Source: [Clostridium] colinum (lineage in GTDB: Bacteria; Bacillota; Clostridia; Lachnospirales; CAG-274). Taken from it: a stretch of 64,000 nt of DNA. The notes beneath the pieces were generated by a model that was given only the letters and a program-made list of their open reading frames with translations, did no database searches and was not told where the DNA came from. A program made the position numbers and the translations under genes. The DNA lies in the NCBI RefSeq assembly GCF_940677205.1, contig NZ_OW712331.1, positions 930,001 to 994,000 on the forward strand, given 5' to 3'. This document shows, piece after piece, positions 35,152-45,630 of the stretch; the stretch's first letter is position 1, and every line of letters begins with the position of its first letter.

Positions 35152-35655
35152 ATGAAAGCATTAATATTTAGTGATAGTCATTCAAACATAAAAAATATGA
35201 AAACAGCTATAAAAATGTTTGAAGACGAAGTGGAAATAATAATACATTTAGGAGATTATGTAGAAGACATAGAAAAAGTAAAAAAAATTTATAAAAATAA
35301 AACATTTATACAGGTAGCAGGAAATAATGATTTTACGGATATACCTAATGAAAAAGTAGTGTATATTAATGGTCATAAAGTTTTTCTAACACATGGGCAT
35401 GAATATAATGTTTATTTTGGTATAGATAAGCTTTATTATAGATTACAAGAGTTAAATTCTAAAATATGTTTATATGGTCATACACATAAGCCTCTAGTTT
35501 TTGCAGAAGATAATTTTTTAATATTAAATCCAGGTAGTATATCATTTCCAAGAGGTGGAAGTATTTGCTCATTTATTTTAATGGAATTTTTAGATAATTT
35601 AAATTATAAATTTTATACTATATATGGAAATGATATAAAAGAAGTACAACAATAA
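35152..35655 (+). CDS. YfcE/MJ0936-type metallophosphoesterase
   Basis: 167 residues. The calcineurin-like metal ligands are all visible: SDSHSN at 8-13, HLGDY, GNND, THGHEYN and YGHTHKP. Members hydrolyse phosphodiesters in vitro; the natural substrate is unsettled. It is 4 nt after rdgB and 12 nt before tex, in one transcript. Length and motifs are normal for the group. Confidence 0.9.
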   Translation: MKALIFSDSHSNIKNMKTAIKMFEDEVEIIIHLGDYVEDIEKVKKIYKNKTFIQVAGNNDFTDIPNEKVVYINGHKVFLTHGHEYNVYFGIDKLYYRLQELNSKICLYGHTHKPLVFAEDNFLILNPGSISFPRGGSICSFILMEFLDNLNYKFYTIYGNDIKEVQQ

Positions 35656-35667
35656 GGTGGTATATAA

Positions 35668-37776
35668 ATGAACGTAATAGAAATTTTACAACAAGAATTT
35701 AATATAAAAAAATCTTATTTAGAAAATATAATAAATTTAATAGATGATGGTAATACAATTCCTTTTATAGCTAGATATAGAAAAGAAATGACAGGAGCTT
35801 TAGATGACCAAGTTTTAAGAGAAATCTTTGATAGACTAAATTATATTAGAAATTTAGAAGAAAAGAAAGAAAATATTAAAAAGCTTATAGATGAGCAACA
35901 ACTTTTAACAGAAGAAATAATATTAGCAATAGATAATGCTAAAACAATAACAGAAGTTGATGATATATACAGACCATTTAGACCAAAAAGAAGAACAAGA
36001 GCAACAATAGCTAAAGAACTGGGTTTAGAAGATTTATCTAATATTATATTAGAACAAAATGAATGTGATAATATAGAAGAAATAGCTACAAATTTTGTTA
36101 ATGAAAATGTAAAAACAATAGAAGAGGCTATTAATGGTGCGAAAGATATTATAGCGGAAATTATATCGGATAATGCAGAATATAGAGCAATAATAAGAAA
36201 AGAGTATTTTAAAAAAGGTATTATTGTTACAAAAGCTACTAAAGATGAACCATCGGTTTATGATATGTATTATGATTTTTCTGAACCAGTTAATAAAATA
36301 GCAGAGCATAGAATTTTAGCTATCAATAGAGGAGAAAAAGAAGGATTTTTAAATGTAAAAATAGAGGAGCCTTTTGAAGATATTATAAAAATATTACAAT
36401 CTAAAATATTGAAAAATAATAGTAAATACATAATAGAAACAATAGAAGATAGCTATAAAAGACTTGTAGCTCCATCAATAGAAAGAGAAGTAAGAAATTA
36501 TTTGACTGAAAAGTCTGAAGAAGGAGCTATTAAAGTATTTGGTAAAAATTTAAAACAATTATTAATGCAACCACCAATAAAAGATAAAGTTGTTTTGGCT
36601 ATAGACCCAGGGTTTAGAACAGGTTGTAAAATAGCTATTATAGACGGTATAGGTAAAGTTTTAAAAACTGGTGTTATATATGTTACAACAGGGTCTGAAA
36701 GTAAAATAGATGAAGCTAAAAAATTATTAACTCAATATATAAAAAAATTTGGAGTTGAAATTATAGCTATTGGAAATGGAACCGCATCTAGAGAAAGCGA
36801 GTTATTTGTGGTAGATTTAATAAAAGAAATAGATAGTCCTTTATCTTATATTATAGTAAATGAAGCAGGTGCTTCTGTATATTCTGCTTCAAAATTAGGT
36901 GCAGATGAATTTCCAGATTATGACGTTGCACTTAGAAGTGCTATTAGTATTGGAAGAAGACTTCAAGACTCACTGGCTGAACTTGTAAAAATAGAACCTA
37001 AAAGTATAGGTGTAGGCCAATATCAACACGATATAAATCAAAATAGATTATCAAAAATGTTAGAAGGTGTTGTAGAAAGTTGCGTTAATAATGTTGGTGT
37101 AGATTTAAATACAGCTTCGGCTTCATTGCTATCTTATATATCTGGTATATCATCTACTGTTGCTAAAAATATTATTAAATATAGAGAAGAAAATGGAAAA
37201 TTTAAAAATAGAAAAGAGCTTTTAAAGGTAAGTAAATTAGGTCCTAAAGCTTTTTTACAGTGTGCTGGATTTTTAAGGATAACAGATGGAGATGAAATAC
37301 TTGATAATACTTCTGTTCATCCAGAAAGTTACCAAATTGCAAACATACTTATTGAAAAGTTAGATATAGATATAAATAAAAAAAGTAATAAAATAAATGG
37401 AAATATAGATATATCAAAATTATCTAAAGAACTTAATGTAGGAGAGCCAACATTAATAGATATTATAAAAGAGATAGAAAAACCAGGAAGAGACCCAAGA
37501 CAAGAAATGCCTATGCCTATTCTTAGATGTGATGTTTTAACTATGGAAGATTTACAAGAAGGAATGATACTAAAAGGGACTGTTAGAAATGTTATAGATT
37601 TTGGGGCATTTGTTGATATTGGTGTTCATCAAGATGGACTTGTACATATATCTGAAATGACAGATAAATTTATTAAACACCCTTTAGAAGTAGTTAGTGT
37701 ATCTGATATTGTAGATGTTAAAGTTTTATTGGTAGACACTAATAAAAATCGAATTTCTCTTACTATGAAAATTTAA
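35668..37776 (+). CDS. tex: Tex-family S1 RNA-binding transcription accessory protein
   Basis: 702 residues. Order of domains: Tex N-terminal helices (EFNIKKSYLENIINLIDDGNTIPFIARYRKEMTGALDD, quoted as IPFIARYRKEMTG), YqgF/RuvX-like domain with AIDPGFRTGCK near 310, helix-hairpin-helix motifs near 480-560 (LSYISGISSTVAKNI), and a C-terminal S1 domain (about 628-700, MILKGTVRNVIDFGAFVDIG). Tex binds nucleic acid and affects transcription and, in some species, toxin expression. A terminator follows at 37785-37821. Confidence 0.93.
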   Translation: MNVIEILQQEFNIKKSYLENIINLIDDGNTIPFIARYRKEMTGALDDQVLREIFDRLNYIRNLEEKKENIKKLIDEQQLLTEEIILAIDNAKTITEVDDIYRPFRPKRRTRATIAKELGLEDLSNIILEQNECDNIEEIATNFVNENVKTIEEAINGAKDIIAEIISDNAEYRAIIRKEYFKKGIIVTKATKDEPSVYDMYYDFSEPVNKIAEHRILAINRGEKEGFLNVKIEEPFEDIIKILQSKILKNNSKYIIETIEDSYKRLVAPSIEREVRNYLTEKSEEGAIKVFGKNLKQLLMQPPIKDKVVLAIDPGFRTGCKIAIIDGIGKVLKTGVIYVTTGSESKIDEAKKLLTQYIKKFGVEIIAIGNGTASRESELFVVDLIKEIDSPLSYIIVNEAGASVYSASKLGADEFPDYDVALRSAISIGRRLQDSLAELVKIEPKSIGVGQYQHDINQNRLSKMLEGVVESCVNNVGVDLNTASASLLSYISGISSTVAKNIIKYREENGKFKNRKELLKVSKLGPKAFLQCAGFLRITDGDEILDNTSVHPESYQIANILIEKLDIDINKKSNKINGNIDISKLSKELNVGEPTLIDIIKEIEKPGRDPRQEMPMPILRCDVLTMEDLQEGMILKGTVRNVIDFGAFVDIGVHQDGLVHISEMTDKFIKHPLEVVSVSDIVDVKVLLVDTNKNRISLTMKI

Positions 37777-37784
37777 AATTATAT

Positions 37785-37821
37785 TAAAGAGGCAAAAATA
37801 TATAATTTTTTAGCCTCTTTA
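37785..37821. terminator. Terminator between tex and spoIVA
   Basis: Stem TAAAGAGGC (37785-37793) with GCCTCTTTA (37813-37821), extended inside by A-run against T-run. It is usable from both sides for these converging genes. Confidence 0.75.
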
Positions 37822-37843
37822 CAATTTTATTAGTATACATATT

Positions 37844-39322
37844 TTATAATAAAATACAAATTAATCCACCGTTATTTTCATTTATTATTTTTTGTAATGT
37901 TTCTTGTAATTTTAATTGTGTATCTTCAGGTATTCTGTATAGTTTTGTATTAAGTCCATCATTTACCAAGTCGGATAAAGATTTACCAAAAATATTATAA
38001 TCCCAAATTTTATCCTTTTCATTTTCAAGCTGTTCTAAAAGATATTGAGATAGTTCTTTGCTTTGTTCTTCGCTACCAACAATTGGTGCTACTTCTGTTT
38101 GAATATCTGCTTTTATAAGATGAAAGCTAGGAGCCGTTGCTTTAATTTTTATTCCATATCTTGAACCGTGTTTTATAAGTTCAGGTTTTTCTAATATCAT
38201 TTCATCTAATGTTGGTGTAACTATTCCATAACCTTTTGTTTTTACTTCTTCTATAGCATATTTAACTTTATCATATTCTTTTTTTGCTTGAGATAAAAGT
38301 TTTATAGTAGATATTAACTCATACTCATTGTTAATATTCATATTTGTAGTTTCACTTAATACATTATAGAATAGATTATCATTTAGGCCTATTTCTATAT
38401 TACCTAAACCTTCTCCTAATTCTATTTTATCTATGTATGCTTTTTTAATATATTCGTTATTTTCTAATATAGATATTGTAGATTTTATATTATGTAATTT
38501 ATTAATTTCTGATAATATTTTTTTAGTATCTTGTACTATACTTTGTTTTAACCAATGATTTATATCTAATGTTTCAATCCATTTTGGAAGATTTATATTT
38601 AGTTGTTTAATTGGAAATTCATATAAAACTTTTTCTAATATAGAGTTAATATCATCTTGTTTTAATTGAGCAATGTTTACTGCTATAACTGGTGAATTAT
38701 ATTTTTCTGTTAAATCTTGTTTTAAAATTTCTGTTGCTTGTGAATAAGGTTTTTCTGTATTTAATAATATAACAAAAGGTTTAGATAATGATTTTAATTC
38801 TTTAATTACTTTTTCTTCGGCTATTATATAATCTTCTCTAGGTATATCGGTAATAGTTCCATCTGTTGTAACAACAATTCCAATTGTAGAATGATCTGTA
38901 ATTACTTTTTTTGTACCTATTTCTGCTGCCTCTTCAAATGGTATTTTTTCATTAAACCAAGGTGTAGATACCATTCTTGGTTGATTTTCATCCATATATC
39001 CAGATGCACCAGGTACTACATAACCTACGCAATCTATCATTCTTACATTAAATTTAGCATTATTTTCTAAATTTATACATACAGCATTATTGGGTATAAA
39101 CTTAGGTTCTGTTGTCATAATTGTTTTACCAGCTGAGCTTTGTGGAAGTTCATCTTTTGTGCGTTCTTTATTATGTTCATCTTCTATATTAGGTATTACT
39201 AATAAATCCATAAATCTCTTTATAAAAGTAGATTTTCCTGTTCTAACTGGTCCAACAACACCTATGTATATATCTCCATTTGTTCTTTCTGCTATGTCTT
39301 TATAAATATTAAAATGTTCCAT
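37844..39322 (-). CDS. spoIVA: Stage IV sporulation protein A
   Basis: 492 residues from the ATG with AAGGAGG 6 nt upstream; an in-frame ATG ten codons earlier has no ribosome site. This equals the length of Bacillus SpoIVA. The N-terminal TRAFAC-type ATPase has Walker A GPVRTGKS (about 24-31); DCVGYVVPGASGY and DGTITDIPREDY are SpoIVA hallmarks. It polymerises on the forespore surface as the coat base layer, using ATP, and is made in the mother cell. It is monocistronic, between the tex and pyk terminators. Confidence 0.96.
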   Translation of the reverse strand: MEHFNIYKDIAERTNGDIYIGVVGPVRTGKSTFIKRFMDLLVIPNIEDEHNKERTKDELPQSSAGKTIMTTEPKFIPNNAVCINLENNAKFNVRMIDCVGYVVPGASGYMDENQPRMVSTPWFNEKIPFEEAAEIGTKKVITDHSTIGIVVTTDGTITDIPREDYIIAEEKVIKELKSLSKPFVILLNTEKPYSQATEILKQDLTEKYNSPVIAVNIAQLKQDDINSILEKVLYEFPIKQLNINLPKWIETLDINHWLKQSIVQDTKKILSEINKLHNIKSTISILENNEYIKKAYIDKIELGEGLGNIEIGLNDNLFYNVLSETTNMNINNEYELISTIKLLSQAKKEYDKVKYAIEEVKTKGYGIVTPTLDEMILEKPELIKHGSRYGIKIKATAPSFHLIKADIQTEVAPIVGSEEQSKELSQYLLEQLENEKDKIWDYNIFGKSLSDLVNDGLNTKLYRIPEDTQLKLQETLQKIINENNGGLICILL

Positions 39323-39486
39323 ATTAACCTCCTTAAACCATAATAAATACATTTTAATATATGAATTAAAAATTAAAAATATGTTTACTATTTTTATATA
39401 ATTTATTATGATTTAATAGAGTAGGGGATAAATTTTTATAAGTCTTAATATTAAGTATGTTTATTATTTAAAATTAAAATTAAAAT

Positions 39487-39510
39487 AGCCTCTTAATCTA
39501 ATAAGAGACT
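39487..39510 (-). terminator. pyk terminator
   Basis: On the minus strand: stem AGTCTCTTA / TAAGAGGCT with one wobble pair, followed by ATTTTAATTTTAATTTT. Confidence 0.8.
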
Positions 39511-39525
39511 ATAAATATATTCTAA

Positions 39526-40944
39526 TTATAAAACTTGTGCTTTTAAAGTATTAGTTGCACCAGTTTGACCTATAGGAGTACCTCCAACAGTGATAATTAC
39601 ATCACCTTTTTTAGCAAATCCTTTTTCATTAGCAATATTAGAAGTATTTTGGAATAAGTCACCAGATGAAATATTATCAATATTTACTAAATGAGGGTAA
39701 CAACCCCAAGTTAAATTTAATTGTCTTTGAACTCTTTCATCAGGAGTTAAGCCTAAAATAATAGATTGTGGTCTATATTTAGATACTTCTCTAACAGTAA
39801 ATCCAGATTTTGTAACAGCAATGATACAAGGAGCATTTAAATCGCTAGCAGTTGTACAAGTTGCGTGGCTAATAGCATCTGTAATATTATTAGTTTTAGA
39901 ACCATAATTTTTATAAAATTTTTCTACATAATCTATAGAAGATTCTATTTTTGTTGCAATTCTTACCATAGCATTAACAGCTTCAACAGGGAAACTACCT
40001 TTTGCAGTTTCACCAGATAACATAATAGCATCTGTACCATCAAATATAGCATTAGCAACGTCACTAGCTTCTGCTCTAGTTGGACGAGGGTTAGTAATCA
40101 TAGATTCTAACATTTGAGTTGCAGTTACAACTAATTTACCTTTTGCTTTACATTTATCAATTAATTGTTTTTGGATAATAGGTACTTCTTCAAAAGGAAT
40201 TTCTACCCCTAAGTCACCACGAGCAACCATTATACCATCAGTAATTTCTAAAATTTCATCAATATTGTCAACACCTTCACGGTTTTCTATTTTAGAAATA
40301 ATTTTGATATCAGAGCCACTATTTTCTTCTAAAACTTTACGTATTTGTGATACATCTGAAGCAGAACGTATAAAAGATGCAGCTATATAATCAAAGCCCA
40401 TTTTTATACCAAATTTAATATCATCAATATCTTTTTCAGTAAGAGCAGGTAATTTTATAGAAACATTAGGAAGGTTTATGCCTTTTCTAGAACCTAACAT
40501 ACCACTATTAATAATTTCACAAACAACATCGTTTCCGTTTATTTCTAATACTTTAAGTTCAATTAAACCATCATCAATTAATACAGTAGCGCCAACATAA
40601 ACATCCTTAGCAAAATCTTCATATGTAACAGAAACTTTTGTAGCGTCACCCTCAATGTCGTCTGTAGTAAGAATAAATTTGTTTCCTTTTTCAAGCTTAA
40701 CAGGTTCTTCTTTAAGAAGTTTTGTTCTTATTTCAGGCCCTTTTGTATCTAATATAAGTGGAATAGGCATATTTAATTCTTGTCTAACTTTTTTTACTGT
40801 ATTTATAGTTTCTCCGTGAGATTCGTGACTACCGTGAGAAAAGTTTATGCGAACAGCATTCATACCAGTTTCTATAAGTTTTTTTACCATTTCAGGTGAA
40901 TTACTAACAGGACCTAATGTAGCGATAATTTTAGTTTTTCTCAT
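39526..40944 (-). CDS. pyk: Pyruvate kinase
   Basis: 472 residues. N-terminal TKIIATLGPVSNSPEMV, substrate and metal motifs (INFSHGSHE, LDTKGPEIRTK, IISKIENREGVDN, MVARGDLGVEIP, TATQMLESM) and the C-terminal allosteric domain ending in VGGTPIGQTGATN. It lacks the extra PEP-utiliser tail found in some Bacillus enzymes. It converts PEP and ADP to pyruvate and ATP. It starts 25 nt after pfkA on the same strand, so the two glycolytic control enzymes form an operon. Confidence 0.96.
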   Translation of the reverse strand: MRKTKIIATLGPVSNSPEMVKKLIETGMNAVRINFSHGSHESHGETINTVKKVRQELNMPIPLILDTKGPEIRTKLLKEEPVKLEKGNKFILTTDDIEGDATKVSVTYEDFAKDVYVGATVLIDDGLIELKVLEINGNDVVCEIINSGMLGSRKGINLPNVSIKLPALTEKDIDDIKFGIKMGFDYIAASFIRSASDVSQIRKVLEENSGSDIKIISKIENREGVDNIDEILEITDGIMVARGDLGVEIPFEEVPIIQKQLIDKCKAKGKLVVTATQMLESMITNPRPTRAEASDVANAIFDGTDAIMLSGETAKGSFPVEAVNAMVRIATKIESSIDYVEKFYKNYGSKTNNITDAISHATCTTASDLNAPCIIAVTKSGFTVREVSKYRPQSIILGLTPDERVQRQLNLTWGCYPHLVNIDNISSGDLFQNTSNIANEKGFAKKGDVIITVGGTPIGQTGATNTLKAQVL

Positions 40945-40969
40945 AATTTTAAATACTCCTTATATATAA

Positions 40970-41947
40970 TTAAGCAAAAGTTTTGATTATTTGATAAAGA
41001 CTATCATCATATGTTCTAGTAGTGTTTAATCCTTCTTCAAGGTCTACATCAACATAATTTCCATTTTTTAACACAATAATTCTATTAACATTACCTTTTA
41101 AAAGTTCTTCAACAGCTTTGTAGCCCATCATAGATGCATGCATTCTATCAACAGCAGTTGGAGAGCCACCTCTTTGAAGATGTCCTAATACAGTTGCTCT
41201 AGTTTCTATACCAGTATATTGTTCTATTGTTTTAGCAAAAGTGTGAGGTTCAACTTTTGTAAAGCCTTCAGCCAATACAATAACATTACTTATTTTACCA
41301 TTTTTTCTATTGTTTTCAATAAGTTCAATAATTTCAGCTTCTGTAACATCTGGTCTTTCAGGAATTAAAACTTCTTCAGCACCATTAATTAAGCCACACC
41401 ATAAAGCTATATACCCAGCATTTCTACCCATAACTTGAATTATACTACAACGTTCGTGAGAAGAAGAAGTATCTCTAATTTTATTTATAGCTTCCATAGC
41501 AGTGTTTACAGCTGTATCAAAACCAACTGTATAGTCTGAGCAAGCTAAATCTAAATCAATAGTACCAGGTATACCCATTACTTTAATTCCAAGTTTAGAT
41601 AAATGAAGAGCACCAGTTAAAGAGCCGTCCCCACCAATAACAAATAAGGCATCAAGATTTAATTTTTTACAAATATCAACAGCTTTTTGTTTACCTTCAT
41701 CTGTCATCATCTCTTTGCAACGAGCAGATAAAAGGATAGTACCGCCTCTTTGCATTATTTCAGAAACACTTTTATTGTCTAAGTTAATATAATCACCTGT
41801 AATTAAACCTTCATATCCACGCATAAACCCAACTACTTCAATACCATTTTTAAGAGCAGTTCTAACGATAGCACGTATAGATGCATTCATTCCAGGTGCA
41901 TCACCACCACTTGTTAATATCCCGATTTTTTTGATTTTATTATCCAT
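40970..41947 (-). CDS. pfkA: 6-phosphofructokinase
   Basis: 325 residues. LTSGGDAPGMNASIRA at the N-terminus, IGGDGSLTGA near 104-113 (Gly108, the ATP-type residue), and GFDTAVNTAMEAI and EVMGRNAGYIA-like (QVMGRNAGYIALW) motifs. The catalytic loop reads GTIDLDLACSDYT where the textbook enzyme has GTIDND...GTDYT; the catalytic Asp131 is kept but the next Asn is Leu. It phosphorylates fructose-6-phosphate with ATP. AGGTG precedes the ATG. Confidence 0.94.
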   Translation of the reverse strand: MDNKIKKIGILTSGGDAPGMNASIRAIVRTALKNGIEVVGFMRGYEGLITGDYINLDNKSVSEIMQRGGTILLSARCKEMMTDEGKQKAVDICKKLNLDALFVIGGDGSLTGALHLSKLGIKVMGIPGTIDLDLACSDYTVGFDTAVNTAMEAINKIRDTSSSHERCSIIQVMGRNAGYIALWCGLINGAEEVLIPERPDVTEAEIIELIENNRKNGKISNVIVLAEGFTKVEPHTFAKTIEQYTGIETRATVLGHLQRGGSPTAVDRMHASMMGYKAVEELLKGNVNRIIVLKNGNYVDVDLEEGLNTTRTYDDSLYQIIKTFA

Positions 41948-41994
41948 TAAAACACCTCAATCAATTGATTTAATTTTTTAATATACTTACTTAA

Positions 41995-42024
41995 ATTTTA
42001 CAATTAAAAGTATGCTTAAGTCAA
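41995..42024 (-). promoter_or_regulatory. Probable pfkA-pyk promoter
   Basis: Minus strand: -35 TTGACT (42019-42024), 18-nt spacer, -10 TAAAAT (41995-42000), 47 nt before pfkA. Confidence 0.5.
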
Positions 42025-42127
42025 TACTAAATTTAAAAATTTTTAAAATCATGAAAATTGACAAAAATATAACATACTATAGATAAAATTATATATAAAT
42101 ATAATAAAGCTACTTATAAATTAATTA

Positions 42128-45100
42128 TTATTTTATTACTATACAATTTTTATCTAAAATATTAGTAAGTTGATTTATAAGATTATCAGATATTTTTACC
42201 CAATGAGTATTATTTAAATTAAATTTTGTTTTTTTAGCTTCATCATAAACTATAACAGGAGTTAAACCAGTATTATTTAATAAAATTTGTTCTAAATCTT
42301 TTAAAGAAATATTAATATTTTTAGGTAATTTTATCCAAAGTGTTTTATCAATTTGTTGTATCATATCATAAGGTTTTATGTCTAAACATATTATTTTTGG
42401 AGCTTGGTCTTCAGATATACTAGCTTTACCGTCTATAACTACAATATTATTTTCTTCTAAATATTTATTATATTTAGTAAAAGTTTCTGGAAAAACAATA
42501 ATTTCGATAGTACCAAATATATCTTCTAAAGTTAAAAAGGCCATTTGTTTGTTTGTTTTAGTAAATTTTGAAGTTACATTAGTTATTATACCACCAACAG
42601 TAACTTTTTGGTTATCTTGAACATTTTCTAATTGATTTTCTTCATTTTTTATAAAATCTAAAGTTGTATTACTTATAAATTTTTTCAAATGTACATTATA
42701 TTCATCTAAAGGGTGGCCACTTATATATATACCAACCATTTCTTTTTCAAAAGTTAAAAGTTCATTTTTTGAAAATTCTGGTATATTAGGCAATGTATCC
42801 ATTTCAATATTTTCAGCTGTACTATTATTTAGAGAAAAAATATCTAATTGACCTTGCAATGTTATTTTTTTCATTTGATTAATACTATCATAATATTTTT
42901 TATAAATAGCTAGATATTGTGAACGTTTACCGCTTAAAGAATCAAATGCACCAGCTTTTATTAAACATTCAATAGCCCTAGAGTTAAGCTCCCCATTTAA
43001 ACGTTTTAAAAATTCTCTTAGAGAGTGATATTTACCATTTTTTTCTCTATCATTAACTAATGTTTTAATTAATGATTTACCAACATTTTTAATAGCGGAT
43101 AAATTAAATCTAATTTTACCATTAGAAACACTAAATCTATCAAATCCTTCGTTTATATCTGGAGGTAAAATTTCAATATTCATTCGTTTTATATCTTGTA
43201 TATATTCAGATATTTTTGTAGCATTATCAGATACACTAGTTAAAAGTGCTGCCATAAATTCAACTGGATAATATGCTTTAAGCCATGCTGTTTGACAAGC
43301 TATAACAGCATAAGCTGCAGCGTGAGATTTATTAAAGGCATATTTAGCAAAATCTTGCATTTCATCAAATATTTGATTTGCTATTTTAGCATCTATACCT
43401 CTTTTTACACAACCATCAATTTCTCCTTCTATACCATATATAAAGTTTTTACGCTCAAGCTCCATTTCTTCTGTTTTCTTTTTACCCATAGCTCTTCTTA
43501 AAAGGTCACTTCTACCTAAAGAATATCCTGCTAATTCTTGAACAATTTGCATAACTTGTTCTTGATAAACTATACAACCATAGGTAGGTTTTAATATAGG
43601 CTCTAAAAGAGGGTGGGTATATTTTATATCTGTTTTTGTGTTTTTACCTTTTACATATTTAGGTATAAAATCCATAGGTCCTGGCCTATAAAGAGAAACA
43701 CCAGCTATAATATCTTCAATAGATTCTGGTTTTAAATCTTTCATAAATTGTTTCATACCAGCACTTTCTAGCTGAAATATACCATCTGTATAGCCTGTTG
43801 ATATAAGCTCATATATTTTAGGGTCTTTATAATCTATATTTTGTTCATTAATTTTTAAATTATGTATACGATTTATTTCTTTAAAAGCATTTTGAATAAC
43901 AGTTAGTGTCCTTAGGCCTAAAAAGTCCATTTTTAATAGACCTAGTTCTTCTAGGGTTGTCATAGGAAACTGAGTTGTAATAACTCCATCATTAGTATTT
44001 AAAGGTACATAGTCCATAACTGGTTTATCACATATAACAACACCAGCGGCGTGGGTTGAAGCGTGTCTTGGTAAGCCTTCTAGCTTTAAAGACATATCTA
44101 TAAGATGTTTAATTGTTTCATTGTTATTATATTCATATAATAATTCTGGATTTTGTGCCATAGCTTTTGATATAGTTATTTTTAATTCCATAGGAATCAT
44201 TTTTGCTATTTTATCCACATCTGAATAGGGGATATTTAACGCTCTACCAACATCTCTAATAGCATTTCTTGCAGCCATTGTACCAAACGTTATAATCTGA
44301 GAAACGTGGCTTGAGCCATATTTTTCTATAACATAATTTATAACATCTTGTCTTTTTTCATAACAGAAGTCTATATCTATATCAGGCATACTAATTCTTT
44401 CTGGATTTAAAAAACGTTCAAAAATAAGATTGTATTCTATTGGGTCTATATCAGTTATTTTTAGACAATAAGAAACTAAACTACCAGCTGCAGACCCACG
44501 TCCAGGACCTACCATTATGTTATTATCTTTAGCATATTTAATAAAGTCCCAAACAATTAAAAAATAATCTACAAACCCCATTTGTTTGATTGTATCTAGC
44601 TCATAATTTAGCCTTTTTGTAAGATAATTGTCTATTATTTCATATCTTTCGTTTAAACCATTTAAACAAAGCTCTTTTAAATAAGAAAAGGCGTTTTTAT
44701 TATCAGGTACATTAAATATAGGTAATTTGTATTTATTAAACTCAAAAGAAACATTACATCTATTAGATATTTTATAAGTATTTTCTAATGCTTCTGGTGC
44801 ATATGGAAATATTGATAACATTTCTTTAGGAGATTTTAAATAATATTGACCACCTTCATAACGCATACGGTTTTCATCTTCTACAGTTTTTCCAGTTTGT
44901 ATACACAATAAGATATCGTGAGCCTCGGCATCTTCGGCTTTTATATAATGTATATCATTTGTACATACAAGAGGAATACCAGTTTCTTTACTCATTCTTA
45001 TTAAATTTTGATTAACTGTAGATTGATTTTCTAATCCGTGGTCTTGTAACTCTAAGAAAAAGTTATTTTGTCCAAAAATATTATTATACAGAAGAGCAAA

Positions 45101-45577
45101 TTCTTTTGCTTTTTCATATGAATGGTTTAAAATGTTTTTTGCAACAGCACCACCCATACAAGCACTAAGACCAATTAACCCTTTGTTATATTTTTTTAAA
45201 AGTTCTATATCAATACGTGGTTTGTAATAAAAACCTTCTGTAAACCCAAAAGAAACAAGTTTTATAAGATTATTATAACCTTCGTTATTTTCGGCCAATA
45301 AAACTAAATGATAATATGTATTTTCTTTAGAGTAGGATTTATCAAAACGAGAACCAGAAGCAACATATACTTCACAACCAATAATAGGCTTTATTCCAAC
45401 TTTTAAGGCTTCTTTATAAAAATCTATTGCACCATACATAACACCGTGGTCTGTTATAGCAATGGAGTCCATACCAAGTTCTTTAACTTCTCTAACTAGT
45501 TCTTTTATTTTAGAAGACCCATCAAGTAAGCTATATTCTGTATGTACATGTAAATGTGTAAAATTAATTTTCTCCAT
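42128..45577 (-). CDS. dnaE: DNA polymerase III alpha subunit, DnaE
   Basis: 1149 residues. An N-terminal PHP domain (HLHVHTEYSLLDGSSK, ITDHGVMYG), palm domain with the metal-binding PDIDIDF near 397-403 (quoted MPDIDIDFC), fingers (GVSLYRPGPMDFIPKY, QEQVMQIVQ, RRAMGKKK), a helix-hairpin-helix region and a C-terminal OB fold (VTVGGIITNVTSKFTK, near 1000-1080). It lacks the PolC exonuclease insert, so it is the DnaE type that works beside PolC in Firmicutes. The order dnaE-pfkA-pyk is common in clostridia. AGGTG precedes the ATG. Confidence 0.96.
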   Translation of the reverse strand: MEKINFTHLHVHTEYSLLDGSSKIKELVREVKELGMDSIAITDHGVMYGAIDFYKEALKVGIKPIIGCEVYVASGSRFDKSYSKENTYYHLVLLAENNEGYNNLIKLVSFGFTEGFYYKPRIDIELLKKYNKGLIGLSACMGGAVAKNILNHSYEKAKEFALLYNNIFGQNNFFLELQDHGLENQSTVNQNLIRMSKETGIPLVCTNDIHYIKAEDAEAHDILLCIQTGKTVEDENRMRYEGGQYYLKSPKEMLSIFPYAPEALENTYKISNRCNVSFEFNKYKLPIFNVPDNKNAFSYLKELCLNGLNERYEIIDNYLTKRLNYELDTIKQMGFVDYFLIVWDFIKYAKDNNIMVGPGRGSAAGSLVSYCLKITDIDPIEYNLIFERFLNPERISMPDIDIDFCYEKRQDVINYVIEKYGSSHVSQIITFGTMAARNAIRDVGRALNIPYSDVDKIAKMIPMELKITISKAMAQNPELLYEYNNNETIKHLIDMSLKLEGLPRHASTHAAGVVICDKPVMDYVPLNTNDGVITTQFPMTTLEELGLLKMDFLGLRTLTVIQNAFKEINRIHNLKINEQNIDYKDPKIYELISTGYTDGIFQLESAGMKQFMKDLKPESIEDIIAGVSLYRPGPMDFIPKYVKGKNTKTDIKYTHPLLEPILKPTYGCIVYQEQVMQIVQELAGYSLGRSDLLRRAMGKKKTEEMELERKNFIYGIEGEIDGCVKRGIDAKIANQIFDEMQDFAKYAFNKSHAAAYAVIACQTAWLKAYYPVEFMAALLTSVSDNATKISEYIQDIKRMNIEILPPDINEGFDRFSVSNGKIRFNLSAIKNVGKSLIKTLVNDREKNGKYHSLREFLKRLNGELNSRAIECLIKAGAFDSLSGKRSQYLAIYKKYYDSINQMKKITLQGQLDIFSLNNSTAENIEMDTLPNIPEFSKNELLTFEKEMVGIYISGHPLDEYNVHLKKFISNTTLDFIKNEENQLENVQDNQKVTVGGIITNVTSKFTKTNKQMAFLTLEDIFGTIEIIVFPETFTKYNKYLEENNIVVIDGKASISEDQAPKIICLDIKPYDMIQQIDKTLWIKLPKNINISLKDLEQILLNNTGLTPVIVYDEAKKTKFNLNNTHWVKISDNLINQLTNILDKNCIVIK

Positions 45578-45630
45578 AAAACACCTAATTTCTGTTTATA
45601 TTTATAAAATAGTATATTATAATAAAATAT

